Notes: a model not told the origin generated them from the sequence alone. Shown: positions 51,882-61,235, counted from the stretch's first letter. The stretch is 64,000 nucleotides of DNA from Polaromonas sp. JS666 (GCF_000013865.1 NC_007948.1:4278001-4342000); one strand, 5' to 3'. Numbers and translations: made by a program.

Positions 51882-53548
51882 GACGGGCTCCCTGCCGCCT
51901 CGGCGGCCAGCTGGTCGGCGATGCGCTGCTTCAATGCGGGCTTGTCGATCTTGCCCACGCGCGTCAGCGGGTAGCTGTCAACGATCTCGACCCGTTCCGG
52001 GCACTTGTATTTGGCCAGGCCCAGGCCGACGAGGAAGGCGCCGAGCGCCTTCACGTCGGGTGCAACCATGCCGGGGCGCGGAACAATGAAGACGCAGGCC
52101 TTCTCGCCGTAGAACGGGTCGGGCATGGCAACCAGCTTGGCGTCGGCCACGGCCGGGTGCTGGCTGACGAAGCCTTCGACCTCTTCGCAGCCGATTTTTT
52201 CGCCGCCGCGGTTGACGTTGTCGCGCAGCCGGCCTTCAAAGGCATAGCAGGTGACGCCGTCGACGACGTGCGCGGTCATCATGTCGCCGGTGCGGTAGAA
52301 GCCGTCGGAGGTGAAGGCTTTGGCGTTCGCCTCGGGATTGCCGAAGAAGCCGGTCAGGCTGGACGGGCCGCGAAAGCACATCTCGCCCATCTCCCCGGGC
52401 GGACTCGGTTCTTCGGTTTCGGGCACCAGCAGGCGGATCTCGTCGTGCGCGCAACCCGAAGTGCCTTGCGTGTGGTGCCGCGCAAAGGCCGGCGCATCGG
52501 CGGGCGAGCCGAGCAGCAGCCCTTCGGTGATGCCGTACAGGTTGGAGCAAGGCACGCCAATGTGCTTTTCCAGCTTGTCGGCGCGGCTCATGGTGGCAAA
52601 GAGCTGCAGCGACGACAGGTCGTGCCTGGCGATGTCGGTATACGCCAGCAGCTGCGGCGCGATCGGGCCGATCGACAAGGCATGCGTGATGCGGTGTTCT
52701 TCAATCAGCGCCAGCATGCGGGCAATATCCACCCTGGGCATCAGCACCACGGTCACGCCCATCAGGGCCGCGGGCATCAGTGTGTACAGCTGGCCGGCGT
52801 TGTGCAGCAGCGGCAGGGACCAGATCACGCGGCTGCCGGCGTCGATGCGGTAGCGCCGCATCCATGCGGCGGAATGCCCCAGGTATTCGGCATGGAAGCG
52901 CGGAATGATTTTGGGCACACCGGTGGTGCCGCCGGAAAGCTGGAAGCTCAGCACGTCTTCCATGCCGAGCGCAATATGGCCCAACTGCTGCCGCGCCTGC
53001 TCAAGGGGCATGTCGGCGATCAATGCGTCGATGCCGGGCAGGCCGGCGACCGCGCCGCGCACCACGACCAGATGTTCCAGTGACGGGTGCCGGGCCGCCA
53101 TGGTCCGGGCTAAACCGACCAGGTCGAAACTGCCGAAATCGGTCTGCACAAAATAGCCGCGGGCGCCCGACTGGGCGGCGAGCTGGCCGATTTCAACCTC
53201 GCGGTGCTGCGGCAGCGAGCAAACCGGCACGATGCCGGCCTTGTAGCAGGCCAGCAGCACGATGGCGGTATCCACCGTCGTGCCGAGCTGGAAGATGGCG
53301 CGGTCGCCCGTCGCCAGCCCCATGGCCAGCAGCGCAGCGGCCAGGCGATCCGTTGTCTCGTCCAGTTCGCGAAAAGTCAGGCTTCGCTCATCGCTGATAA
53401 AGGCCTGCCTGTCGGGGTAGCGCGCCGCCGTGGCGCGCAGGCAGTCGCCCACGGTGGAGGCCACCCAGGAACCATTCGCCAGCGAGGCGGCGGCGCGTTG
53501 GTCGGACGGGTAGGTCACGCCCTCGATGGGGCTTTGAATGTCTCGCAT
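51878..53548 (-). CDS. Acid-AMP/CoA ligase of the 2,3-dihydroxybenzoate/salicylate type
   Basis: Predicted 556-residue ANL-superfamily adenylating enzyme. Core motifs are LSGGTTGVPKIIPR (ATP binding), LPLLHNAGQ (the HN pair that contacts the ortho-hydroxyl in EntE/DhbE), YGITEGL, FYRTGDMM and the late RVGKIDKPALK with the catalytic lysine. Overall it is close to EntE and to salicylate-CoA ligases rather than to benzoate- or acyl-CoA ligases. No carrier-protein genes are present, so CoA is the likely acceptor. Start 53548 (MRDIQSPIEGVTYP). Confidence 0.85.
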   Translation of the reverse strand: MRDIQSPIEGVTYPSDQRAAASLANGSWVASTVGDCLRATAARYPDRQAFISDERSLTFRELDETTDRLAAALLAMGLATGDRAIFQLGTTVDTAIVLLACYKAGIVPVCSLPQHREVEIGQLAAQSGARGYFVQTDFGSFDLVGLARTMAARHPSLEHLVVVRGAVAGLPGIDALIADMPLEQARQQLGHIALGMEDVLSFQLSGGTTGVPKIIPRFHAEYLGHSAAWMRRYRIDAGSRVIWSLPLLHNAGQLYTLMPAALMGVTVVLMPRVDIARMLALIEEHRITHALSIGPIAPQLLAYTDIARHDLSSLQLFATMSRADKLEKHIGVPCSNLYGITEGLLLGSPADAPAFARHHTQGTSGCAHDEIRLLVPETEEPSPPGEMGEMCFRGPSSLTGFFGNPEANAKAFTSDGFYRTGDMMTAHVVDGVTCYAFEGRLRDNVNRGGEKIGCEEVEGFVSQHPAVADAKLVAMPDPFYGEKACVFIVPRPGMVAPDVKALGAFLVGLGLAKYKCPERVEIVDSYPLTRVGKIDKPALKQRIADQLAAEAAGSPS

Positions 53549-53594
53549 GCTTGTCTCCGGGGTCTCTTTGGTTCTCTTGGGTTTCAGCGTGTGC

Positions 53595-54488
53595 TCAGGG
53601 CCGGGCCGGTGCAATGACCACACGGTCCCGCTCAAACACTTCAATGTGCCCGCGAACCCCGCCGGTGAACAGCCCGTACCAGACGGCGGGTTTGAGCCCC
53701 AGCGCCTTGCGGCGAAATTCCATCGCTTGCCCGGCCTCGATCAGGTCGTAGTCACCGACCGCCGTCACGCGGCATTCGGGCCGCGCCGCGGCGTCGTGGA
53801 CCAATGCCGAGAACTCCGCGAGCCGGGGCACGTAAATGGCCACGGCCGAGCCCACGCGGTCGCCAGCGCCGCCGCGTTCATCCAGCAGTCTGGCCTTGGC
53901 GGACCAGATGTCGTCAATACGGGCCAGATGGCTGCCGCGCCGCACTGCGGCGTCTTCAGCCTCCAGCGCGGCCTGCAGGGTCAGCGCGCCGTCGTCGGCA
54001 TCAAGCCGGTCCAGCGGGCGCAGCTTGCGCGTGAACTCGACAAAGTAGCCGTTGGGGTCGCGCACATAGATGGACTCGATGACTTCATGGGCGGTTTCCA
54101 CCGAGACGTTCAGCCCCTGGGCCTCCAGGCGCTGTTTCCAGGCCTGGAGTTCTTCGGCGCTCTCGACGATCCATGCGGTGTGGGTTGCGTCGAACACGTG
54201 GTCGTCGGGCAGTGGCGGCTTCGATGCCCGGTCTTCCATCGTGGCCGGCTGGTCGGAGCCCAGGTAATAGAAGAAGGCAATCGTGCTGCCGTTCCCGCTG
54301 TCGAAGAAAAAATGCAGAAAGTCCGGGTGCGTAGCCGGGCCCCAGCCGCGAGCCGAGATGACATGCACCAGGGGCAGCCCCAGCTTGTCGCGGTAAAACT
54401 CGATGGTTTCGCGCAGCTTCCAGGTGGGCCGGGCGGTGTGGTCAACGCCGCGCAATGCGGGTTGGGGAAGCAGGTCACGGGCTGACAT
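53595..54488 (-). CDS. VOC family protein with an unassigned C-terminal half
   Basis: Predicted 297-residue protein. Residues about 12-145 form a VOC (glyoxalase/dioxygenase-like) domain: GVDHTARPTWKLRETIEFYRDKLGLPLVHV, then FDATHTAWIVESAEELQAW and YVRDPNGYFVEFTRKL, with His and Glu metal-ligand positions. Residues about 150-297 do not look like a second VOC domain; they are short helices and end in a beta stretch (VWYGLFTGGVRGHIEVFERDRVV). It may be a ring-cleavage dioxygenase, isomerase or binding protein. It is 46 bp upstream of the ligase gene in the same operon. Confidence 0.78.
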   Translation of the reverse strand: MSARDLLPQPALRGVDHTARPTWKLRETIEFYRDKLGLPLVHVISARGWGPATHPDFLHFFFDSGNGSTIAFFYYLGSDQPATMEDRASKPPLPDDHVFDATHTAWIVESAEELQAWKQRLEAQGLNVSVETAHEVIESIYVRDPNGYFVEFTRKLRPLDRLDADDGALTLQAALEAEDAAVRRGSHLARIDDIWSAKARLLDERGGAGDRVGSAVAIYVPRLAEFSALVHDAAARPECRVTAVGDYDLIEAGQAMEFRRKALGLKPAVWYGLFTGGVRGHIEVFERDRVVIAPARP

Positions 54489-54542
54489 GGTGGTCTTTCT
54501 GTCGTGAGGGTGAAAAAGGTTGTGCGAAAAGGCGCGGGGCCA

Positions 54543-55871
54543 TCACTGCGGGAAGCGTTCCTGGAGCCAGGCGCCGAGCAGCCGGCCGGCCTCCAGCCGC
54601 CCGGGCTCTTCACCGGGCGACAGCGCACGGCCGTGGTGGTCGCCGCGCACGCGCAGGTGGCGCTTGTCGGCGCTCGCGAGCGATTCGAAAATCTGACGCA
54701 CGTCGCCCGGAAAGCAGGCCTGATCGCCGGTGTACTCGACCACCAGCACCGACTGTGTGATGGCCGCGGCGGTCTTGGCCAGCGTGGCGTTGGACGAGAT
54801 GCCCGACCAGGTGGAAAGCCAGCTCTCCGGCGTGCACTGCCGTGCAAAGCCGACCGCGCCATAGTTGGAGGCAAAGGGCTCGGCGCCCCACAACGATCCA
54901 AACTTGCGGTCCGACGGGTCCAGCGACAAATCAAGGCAGCGCAAATCGCCATCGGTGCGCCAGACGTTGATGATGGGCGTGTGGCCTGCCAGCCGCCGGT
55001 CTTCGTCGCTGGCGCCCATGCTCGCGCCGTCAACCGCGGCCTTGCCCGCGGCGTCAACCGCGGCCTTGACGCGCCGGCGCGCGGCCAGGCGTCGCTCGAT
55101 CAGTGCGCGGGCCGTCGCGTCCAGGCGGGCGACGCGGTCACGCTGGGCTGCCCGGTAGCGCGCCACAAACTCCGGCGCATAGCGCGTGGCTTTCGGGCCG
55201 GCATAACCGTTCGCCGGGTTGAGCGGGTCGAGCGAGGCGTCAACCGACAGCGCATCATTTTCGTCGGCCACCGAAGGGTCGATGCAGTTCATCAGCAGCG
55301 CGCCCTGCCCCGCGTGCGGGCCGATGAACACCATGCCATCGGGCACGGGCATGTCCAGCTCTGCCAGCTGGGTGGGCTTGCCGCCGGGTGTTTTGGCAAT
55401 GCGCACCTGACCCGGCAGTGCGGCCTGCTGCGCATAGAAGGCATACAGGCCGGCGCCGCCTGAGTTGCCCAGCAGCACGATGCGCCTGAAACCGCGCGAC
55501 CGGAGATAAGCCAGGCCGGTGGCCACGTCGTGCAGCGCGAATTCATGTTCGAGCCGCAAGTCGTTGCCGACCGAGCGCGGCGCCTGCGACCAGGCGGCAT
55601 AACCCGCCCCGACGATGTCCGGGATCAGGTAATGGCAGGCCATGAATTCCCGCGGGTGCATGACGCACACCACGGTGTCCGCCGGGGTGGCGGGCTGGTA
55701 CAGCGAGCCGCTCGTGGCGGCGCCATCGGCGGTACGCAACACCACATTGGTGGTGCGCGTGCCTTGCGGCACATCGCGCGGGTTCCAGTCGGTATTCAGA
55801 AATCCCGCGGTCGCCTGTGAGGCGGGCTGTGACGCGGTGCTCGCGGTTTTGCCTGGATCGGTTGCTGTCAT
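54543..55871 (-). CDS. Alpha/beta hydrolase
   Basis: Predicted 442-residue serine hydrolase. The nucleophile elbow is LLGNSGGAGLYAF near residue 140. The acid and histidine are probably in EYTGDQACFP and RVRGDHHGRAL. An alanine/lysine-rich linker (RRRVKAAVDAAGKAAVDGAS) interrupts the lid region. It is the first gene after the TetR gene and 54 bp before the VOC gene, so it probably releases the pathway's aromatic acid from an ester or amide, or acts on a ring-opened product. Substrate unknown. Confidence 0.82.
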   Translation of the reverse strand: MTATDPGKTASTASQPASQATAGFLNTDWNPRDVPQGTRTTNVVLRTADGAATSGSLYQPATPADTVVCVMHPREFMACHYLIPDIVGAGYAAWSQAPRSVGNDLRLEHEFALHDVATGLAYLRSRGFRRIVLLGNSGGAGLYAFYAQQAALPGQVRIAKTPGGKPTQLAELDMPVPDGMVFIGPHAGQGALLMNCIDPSVADENDALSVDASLDPLNPANGYAGPKATRYAPEFVARYRAAQRDRVARLDATARALIERRLAARRRVKAAVDAAGKAAVDGASMGASDEDRRLAGHTPIINVWRTDGDLRCLDLSLDPSDRKFGSLWGAEPFASNYGAVGFARQCTPESWLSTWSGISSNATLAKTAAAITQSVLVVEYTGDQACFPGDVRQIFESLASADKRHLRVRGDHHGRALSPGEEPGRLEAGRLLGAWLQERFPQ

Positions 55872-55895
55872 CTGTCAAGCCGCAGCGCGGCCCCG

Positions 55896-55960
55896 TCATT
55901 GATTTGGATCAATGATAGGTAGATTCGACAGAAGTGTCAATTATTTGACGTTAGTGTTAA
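55896..55960. promoter_or_regulatory. Operator region of the aromatic-acid cluster
   Basis: The 85-bp gap between the TetR gene and the hydrolase gene holds TCATTGAT-TTGG-ATCAATGA (55896-55915, perfect 8-bp arms), GTCAA-TTAT-TTGAC (55936-55949) and two direct AGTGTYAA copies at 55933 and 55953, 20 bp apart. It is AT-rich and the only room for the operon promoter. The TetR protein next door is the expected ligand. Confidence 0.6.
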
Positions 55961-56682
55961 CCCGAATGCCGGGACGGCTTCTTTTTCAGGTGGTTGTCGA
56001 AAGCGGTCAGCGCGTCCCGCATCTGGCTGACCGCCTCTTCCGCCGACCCCGCACGTGCGCGTTGCGCGTGGTCAGGCAACAGCGCGCGCAGGCTGAAGTC
56101 GGCGATGGACTCGGCCACGCCGCTGGCCGGCACATTGCCCTTGGCGTCGAACCACCAGGCGCACCAGTTGCACATGCCGATGATCGAAAACGCGGCGATA
56201 TGGGCGTTGGTGTCGCGAAACTGGCCTTCGTCGATCCCGCGCTGTATCACGCGCACAAAGTGGTCCAGCACCGCGCGGCGGGCCGCCTCGGCCGCCGACC
56301 GGTGCGGCTCGGGCAGGTTGCTCTCGCTGCGCTCCACCACCCGGAACTGCAGCGGATGCGAAAGGATGAGGCCCGCATGCTGCAGGATCAGCTGCCGCAG
56401 CGCATCCCGCGGTGGCAGGAGATCGCGCTCCGAAACACTGGCGGCGAGCAGGCTGGCTTTTTCGGTAACTTCTTCGGTCAGCGCCTCCAGCATCGACTCC
56501 TTGCTGGGGAAGTAGTAATAAAGCGCCGTTCGGCTCACACCGACCGCGTCCGCGATGTCATTGATGTTGGTCCCGCCGAAACCTTTTTCGATAAACAGCA
56601 GGGACGCCGCGTCCAGGATGGACTGGCGCTGCGCGTCGTTGCGCGTGGGCCGGGGCCTGGCTTCTTTTGCTTTGCTCGTCAT
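55957..56682 (-). CDS. TetR/AcrR family transcriptional regulator
   Basis: Predicted 241-residue regulator. After a basic start (MTSKAKEARPRPTRNDAQRQ) the helix-turn-helix reads SILDAASLLFIEKGFGGTNINDIADAVGVSRTALYYYFPSKESML. The C-terminal domain is a TetR_C type with MCNWCAWWF, an aromatic-rich helix that could line a ligand pocket. Same strand and directly upstream of the aromatic-acid cluster, separated by operator-like repeats. Start 56682. Confidence 0.9.
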   Translation of the reverse strand: MTSKAKEARPRPTRNDAQRQSILDAASLLFIEKGFGGTNINDIADAVGVSRTALYYYFPSKESMLEALTEEVTEKASLLAASVSERDLLPPRDALRQLILQHAGLILSHPLQFRVVERSESNLPEPHRSAAEAARRAVLDHFVRVIQRGIDEGQFRDTNAHIAAFSIIGMCNWCAWWFDAKGNVPASGVAESIADFSLRALLPDHAQRARAGSAEEAVSQMRDALTAFDNHLKKKPSRHSG

Positions 56683-56742
56683 GTTCAAAATGTAGCGCAC
56701 TCGCGCGCCGCCGAAAGAGGCGGCCAAGAGCCCAAAAGCCCG

Positions 56743-57383
<641 letters not shown>

Positions 57384-57384
<1 letters not shown>

Positions 57385-58217
57385 CAGGCCCTGTACTGCA
57401 AACGCCGAAGAATCTCCGTCGTCGCAGCGGCCTGGTTCATCGTATAAAAATGAATGCCGGGCACGCCAGCCGTGCAGAGCTGGTCGCACAGCTCGGTGAC
57501 CACGTCGAGGCCAAAGCTCTTGATGGACGCCGTGTCGTCGCCGAAGCCCTGCAGCCGCAGGCGGATCCAGCGGGGGATTTCCGCGCCGCAGGCATCGGAA
57601 AAGCGCATGAGCTGCGTGGAGCTGGTAATGGGCATGATGCCGGGCACCACCGGCACATCCAGGCCAAGTTTGCGCACATCGTCCACAAACCGAAAGTAGG
57701 CGTCCGCGTTGAAAAAGTACTGGGTGATGGACGAATTGGCGCCGGCCCTGACCTTGGTGGCAAAAGCCTGCAGGTCGGCATCGGCCGACTTGGCCTGCGG
57801 GTGAACTTCAGGATACGCCGCCACTTCAATGTGAAAAGCGTCTCCGGTTTCTTCACGGATGAAAGCCACCAGGTCGCTGGCGTAATGAAACTCACCGCCA
57901 ATGCCATAGCCGCTGGGCAGATCACCGCGCAGGGCGACCAGGTACTTCACGCCCATGGCCTGCAGGGTCGCCAGCTGCTGGCGCACCGTGATCTTGGTCG
58001 CGCCAATGCACGAGAAATGACAGGCCGCGATCACGCCTTCGTCCAGGATTTCCTTGACGGTGCCAAAGGTGCCTTCTTGCGTGGAGCCACCCGCGCCAAA
58101 GGTCACGGAGCAAAACTCCGGCTTGTGCGCGTACAGGGCCTGGCGGGTCACGCGCAGCTTGTCTGCGCCCTCAGGCGTCTTGGGAGGAAAGAATTCAAAA
58201 CTGATGGGAAGGTTCAT
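57384..58217 (-). CDS. metF: 5,10-methylenetetrahydrofolate reductase
   Basis: Predicted 277-residue flavoenzyme making 5-methyltetrahydrofolate for methionine synthesis. [13 protein letters not shown] holds the catalytic glutamate; [37 protein letters not shown] and [15 protein letters not shown] are the usual motifs. It lies 10 bp after the tlyA-type gene and downstream of ahcY, so it is probably in the SAH-riboswitch-controlled transcript. Confidence 0.95.
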
Positions 58218-58226
58218 CGCAAGATC

Positions 58227-59225
58227 TCAATCGTTGTCGGTTTTCTTGTCGCGCCGCTTGCCGCGCGCCGGTCCCGGCTGGCCCGCATGCGCGGCTTCCG
58301 GGTCTTCATGCGGTTCGCGCGAGGCAGCGCGGGGAAGGCGCTTGGGCGCCTTGCGTTGCGGGGCAGCGGGCAGCGGCTGGCTCTCGCCGGCGTTGTCGTG
58401 GCCTTTGACCGCATAGATGAAAAACTCGCGGTTGCCGTCACCGCCGTCAATCGGCGAAGCCAGCCAGGCCTTGACGTCCAGCCCCAGCGCAATACAGGCA
58501 TCGCGCAGGCGCTTTTCCACAAACTCAAACAGCGCCGCTTCGCGCACAATGCCGCCCTTGCCTATCTGGCCCGGCTGCAGCTCGAACTGCGGCTTGACCA
58601 GCATCAGCACATCGCCGCCGGGCTTGAGCAGGCGCACCACGGCGGGCAGCACCAGCGTGAGCGAAATGAAGGACAGGTCACCGGTCAGGAAGTCAAAGTC
58701 CGCATCAAGGGGGGTCTCGGCCTCCAGCCCGGCTTCATCATCATCAAATCCGCCCTCATCAGCCCCCGCTTCATGGGCAGGACCAGCGATCAGGTCCATA
58801 GCCGTCATGGACCGCGCATTGACGCCTTCGATGCAGACAACCCGCGGGTCAGCACGCATGCTGGCGTGCAGCTGGCCATGGCCCACGTCCACGCCCACCA
58901 CCTGCGCCGCACCGTGCTGCAGCAGGCAGTCGGTAAAGCCGCCGGTCGACTGGCCGATGTCCAGGCAGCGCAGGCCGGTGACATCGACACCCGTGCTTTT
59001 CAGCGCCCCTTCAAGCTTCAGGCCACCGCGCGAGATGTATTTGGCCTCGGTGTTGTCGAGCACCTGCAGCTCGGCGCCGTCCGGCACTTCATCGCCGTTT
59101 TTGGCAACCTTTTTCCACGCACCGTCTTCTTCGGCGCGCCACTGCACACCCGAGGCAATCAGGCGCTGGGCCTGGGAGCGGGTGGTGGCAAAGCCATGTT
59201 CGACGAGGAATAAGTCAGCGCGCAT
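58227..59225 (-). CDS. TlyA family RNA 2'-O-methyltransferase
   Basis: Predicted 332-residue S4-domain RNA methyltransferase. An S4 RNA-binding domain at 1-60 (RADLFLVEHGFATTRSQAQRLIASGV) is followed by YISRGGLKLEGAL and the SAM motif CLDIGQSTGGFTDCLLQHGA. LTGDLSFISLTLVLP and LVKPQFELQPGQIGKGGIVRE are conserved. An acidic stretch at about 153-178 (AGADEGGFDDDEAGLEAETP) interrupts the domain, and a basic tail of about 60 residues is added. The rRNA target is unproved outside Mycobacterium. It lies between ahcY and metF. Confidence 0.88.
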   Translation of the reverse strand: MRADLFLVEHGFATTRSQAQRLIASGVQWRAEEDGAWKKVAKNGDEVPDGAELQVLDNTEAKYISRGGLKLEGALKSTGVDVTGLRCLDIGQSTGGFTDCLLQHGAAQVVGVDVGHGQLHASMRADPRVVCIEGVNARSMTAMDLIAGPAHEAGADEGGFDDDEAGLEAETPLDADFDFLTGDLSFISLTLVLPAVVRLLKPGGDVLMLVKPQFELQPGQIGKGGIVREAALFEFVEKRLRDACIALGLDVKAWLASPIDGGDGNREFFIYAVKGHDNAGESQPLPAAPQRKAPKRLPRAASREPHEDPEAAHAGQPGPARGKRRDKKTDND

Positions 59226-59300
59226 GTAGCTCCATGGAGTGAGCCTCTCGCCTGAAGGCATTCAGACGGAGGCTTTGTCTTGCCCAGAGGGGCCTGTCTT

Positions 59301-59412
59301 GCCCCCTCTCCCTTTGGGAGAGGGTTGGGGTGAAGGCCAGCGGCCTTAAAAAAGCTCGCTTGACAACTGACGCCGCCAGCCCTCACCCCTGCCCTCTCCC
59401 AGGGGGAGAGGG
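59301..59412. repeat. REP-like CCCTCTCCC inverted element
   Basis: CCCCCTCTCCCTTTGGGAGAGGGTTGGGGTGA near one end and CCTCACCCCTGCCCTCTCCCAGGGGGAGAGGG at the other form inverted copies, each itself a hairpin. This is a different family from the GCCCCCACG mosaic. It occupies the gap between ahcY and the tlyA-type gene, so read-through from the riboswitch transcript has to pass it. Confidence 0.8.
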
Positions 59413-59431
59413 AGGAATACCCGCCGCTTGA

Positions 59432-60871
59432 TCAATAGCGGTAGGTGTTGGCCTTGTACGGGCCTGCCTTCGACACACCGATATAAGCCGCCTGCTCGTC
59501 GCTCAACTCGGTCAGCATCGCGCCGACCTTCTTGAGGTGCAAACGCGCGACCTTTTCATCGAGGTGCTTGGGCAGCACATAGACCTTGCCCACTTCGTAG
59601 TCGGCCTGCTTGGTGAACAACTCGATCTGCGCAATGGTCTGGTTGGCAAAGCTGGACGACATCACGAAGCTGGGGTGGCCGGTGCCGCAGCCCAGGTTCA
59701 CCAGGCGGCCCTTGGCCAGCAGGATGATGCGTTTGCCATCGGGGAAGATCACGTGATCGACTTGCGGCTTGATCTCTTCCCAGGTGCATTTTTCCAGCGA
59801 GGCGACGTCGATTTCATTGTCGAAATGGCCGATGTTGCAGACGATGGCCTGATCTTTCATCTTCGCCATGTGCTCGTAGGTGATGACGTTCTTGTTGCCG
59901 GTGGCGGACACAAAGATGTCGGCCTTGTCGGCGGCGTATTCCATGGTCACGACCTTGTAGCCTTCCATCGCGGCCTGCAGGGCGTTGATCGGATCGATCT
60001 CGGTCACCCACACCTGGGCGCTCAGGGCACGCAGGGCCTGGGCCGAGCCCTTGCCCACGTCGCCGTAACCGGCCACGCAAGCCACCTTGCCGGCCACCAT
60101 CACGTCGGTGGCGCGCTTGATGGCGTCGACCAGCGACTCGCGGCAACCGTAGAGGTTGTCGAACTTGGACTTGGTGACCGAGTCGTTGACGTTGATGGCG
60201 CGCAGGGCCAGCGTGCCCTTGGCCGACATTTCATTGAGGCGCAGCACGCCGGTGGTGGTTTCTTCGGTCACGCCGATGATGTTCTTCAGGCGGCGGCTGT
60301 ACCAGGTCGGATCTTGCGCCAGTTTGGCCTTGATCGAGTTGAACAGGCAGATTTCTTCTTCGCTGGTCGGCTTGGAGATCAGGCTGGCGTCTTTTTCGGC
60401 CTTGGTGCCCAGGTGCATCAGCAGCGTGGCATCGCCGCCGTCGTCCAGGATCATGTTCGGGCCTTCTTCAGGCGTGCCCTTGGCACCGCTGAATTCGAAG
60501 ATCCTGTGGGTGTAGTCCCAGTAGTCGGCCAGGGTCTCGCCCTTGATGGCAAACACCGGCGTGCCCTTGGCGGCAATCGCGGCGGCGGCATGGTCCTGCG
60601 TCGAGAAAATGTTGCACGAAGCCCAGCGCACGTCGGCGCCCAGCGCCTGCAGCGTCTCGATCAGCACGCCGGTCTGGATGGTCATGTGCAGTGAGCCGGT
60701 GATGCGCGCGCCCTTCAGGGGCTGTGCCTTGGCGAATTCTTCGCGAATGGCCATCAGGCCGGGCATCTCGGTCTGGGCAATGTTCAGTTCCTTGCGGCCC
60801 CAGTCGGCGAGCGACAGGTCGGCAATGATGTGGTCGGCGGCGGCAGATACGGGTTTCAGGACAGCGCTCAT
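59432..60871 (-). CDS. ahcY: Adenosylhomocysteinase
   Basis: Predicted 479-residue enzyme splitting S-adenosylhomocysteine into adenosine and homocysteine, removing the product inhibitor of methyltransferases. The NAD site is [28 protein letters not shown] and [15 protein letters not shown] are substrate-site motifs, and the end KANTYRY is the usual lysine/tyrosine-containing tail. The 40-residue insertion typical of bacterial enzymes is present. An SAH riboswitch lies in its leader, so expression should rise when SAH builds up. Confidence 0.97.
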   Translation of the reverse strand: MSAVLKPVSAAADHIIADLSLADWGRKELNIAQTEMPGLMAIREEFAKAQPLKGARITGSLHMTIQTGVLIETLQALGADVRWASCNIFSTQDHAAAAIAAKGTPVFAIKGETLADYWDYTHRIFEFSGAKGTPEEGPNMILDDGGDATLLMHLGTKAEKDASLISKPTSEEEICLFNSIKAKLAQDPTWYSRRLKNIIGVTEETTTGVLRLNEMSAKGTLALRAINVNDSVTKSKFDNLYGCRESLVDAIKRATDVMVAGKVACVAGYGDVGKGSAQALRALSAQVWVTEIDPINALQAAMEGYKVVTMEYAADKADIFVSATGNKNVITYEHMAKMKDQAIVCNIGHFDNEIDVASLEKCTWEEIKPQVDHVIFPDGKRIILLAKGRLVNLGCGTGHPSFVMSSSFANQTIAQIELFTKQADYEVGKVYVLPKHLDEKVARLHLKKVGAMLTELSDEQAAYIGVSKAGPYKANTYRY

Positions 60872-60950
60872 ACGGTTCTCCAAATTCAAACGTCAACTGG
60901 GCAAAATCGCCACGGGCATGGGGCTTTCGGGGGCGGGAGAATTCAGTCAT

Positions 60951-60979
60951 TCACCCGGCTTGAGAGCACATGCGGGTGA
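60951..60979 (-). promoter_or_regulatory. Hairpin following the SAH riboswitch
   Basis: TCACCCG and CGGGTGA form a 7-bp stem whose 5' arm shares three bases with the end of the riboswitch's last helix. It has no U tract, so it is not a plain terminator. It is a candidate expression platform through mutual exclusion with the riboswitch fold. Confidence 0.45.
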
Positions 60980-61040
60980 GCGTGGTTGCAATGAAGTCCT
61001 GAGCCTGGTCCACGTGATGTGGGTTGCAACGCTCCTCAGG
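60977..61040 (-). promoter_or_regulatory. SAH riboswitch in the ahcY leader
   Basis: The minus strand reads CCTGAGGAGCGTTGCAACCC, a short variable part, CCAGGCTCAGG, a linker, TGCAACCACGCTCA. This is the SAH riboswitch consensus as I remember it. P1 pairs CCTGAG (61040-61035) with CTCAGG; P2 pairs CCAC with GTGG; GAGCG pairs with CGCTC and TTGCA with TGCAA to make the pseudoknot helix. It begins at the predicted transcript 5' end and controls ahcY, the enzyme that removes SAH. Confidence 0.93.
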
Positions 61041-61048
61041 AAGCCTGA

Positions 61049-61075
61049 ATTATACCGAAACCGCCCCGCAGGCAA
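61049..61075 (-). promoter_or_regulatory. ahcY promoter
   Basis: TATAAT (61054-61049, minus strand) is a perfect -10 box. The best -35 is TTGCCT (61075-61070) with a short 15-bp spacer. Transcription would begin about 61042, one or two bases before riboswitch helix P1. The -35 side abuts mosaic repeat copy 7. Confidence 0.7.
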
Positions 61076-61079
61076 TGCA

Positions 61080-61235
61080 CCAGCAGGGGCCGCGGGCGTA
61101 GCGGCCCCCGAGGGGCTGGAGCCCGCGGCTCCAAGCCTGCCTGCGCAGGCTTGGACGGGCGACAGAGGCGAAGCGTCTGGCGAGCCGCGGCCTGCAAGGC
61201 CTCGGGCGCTACACGAAGTGAGCAACCGTGGGGGC
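61080..61235 (-). repeat. Mosaic intergenic repeat, copy 7 (reverse orientation)
   Basis: Read on the minus strand: GCCCCCACGGTTGCTCACTT, then GAGGCCTTGCAGGCCGCGG, AAGCCTGCGCAGGC and GGAGCCGCGGGCTCC, ending in GCCGCTACGCCCGCGG. It lies between the ahcY promoter and the divergent HAD-type gene and so may affect both. Confidence 0.75.

Noticed and set aside
56689..56699. AATGTAGCGCA match to the half site near position 62
   Set aside because: An 11-base match without the paired half or the dyad; too short to claim a shared regulator.
59537..60694. Plus-strand open frame over ahcY
   Set aside because: Antisense shadow of a highly conserved enzyme gene.
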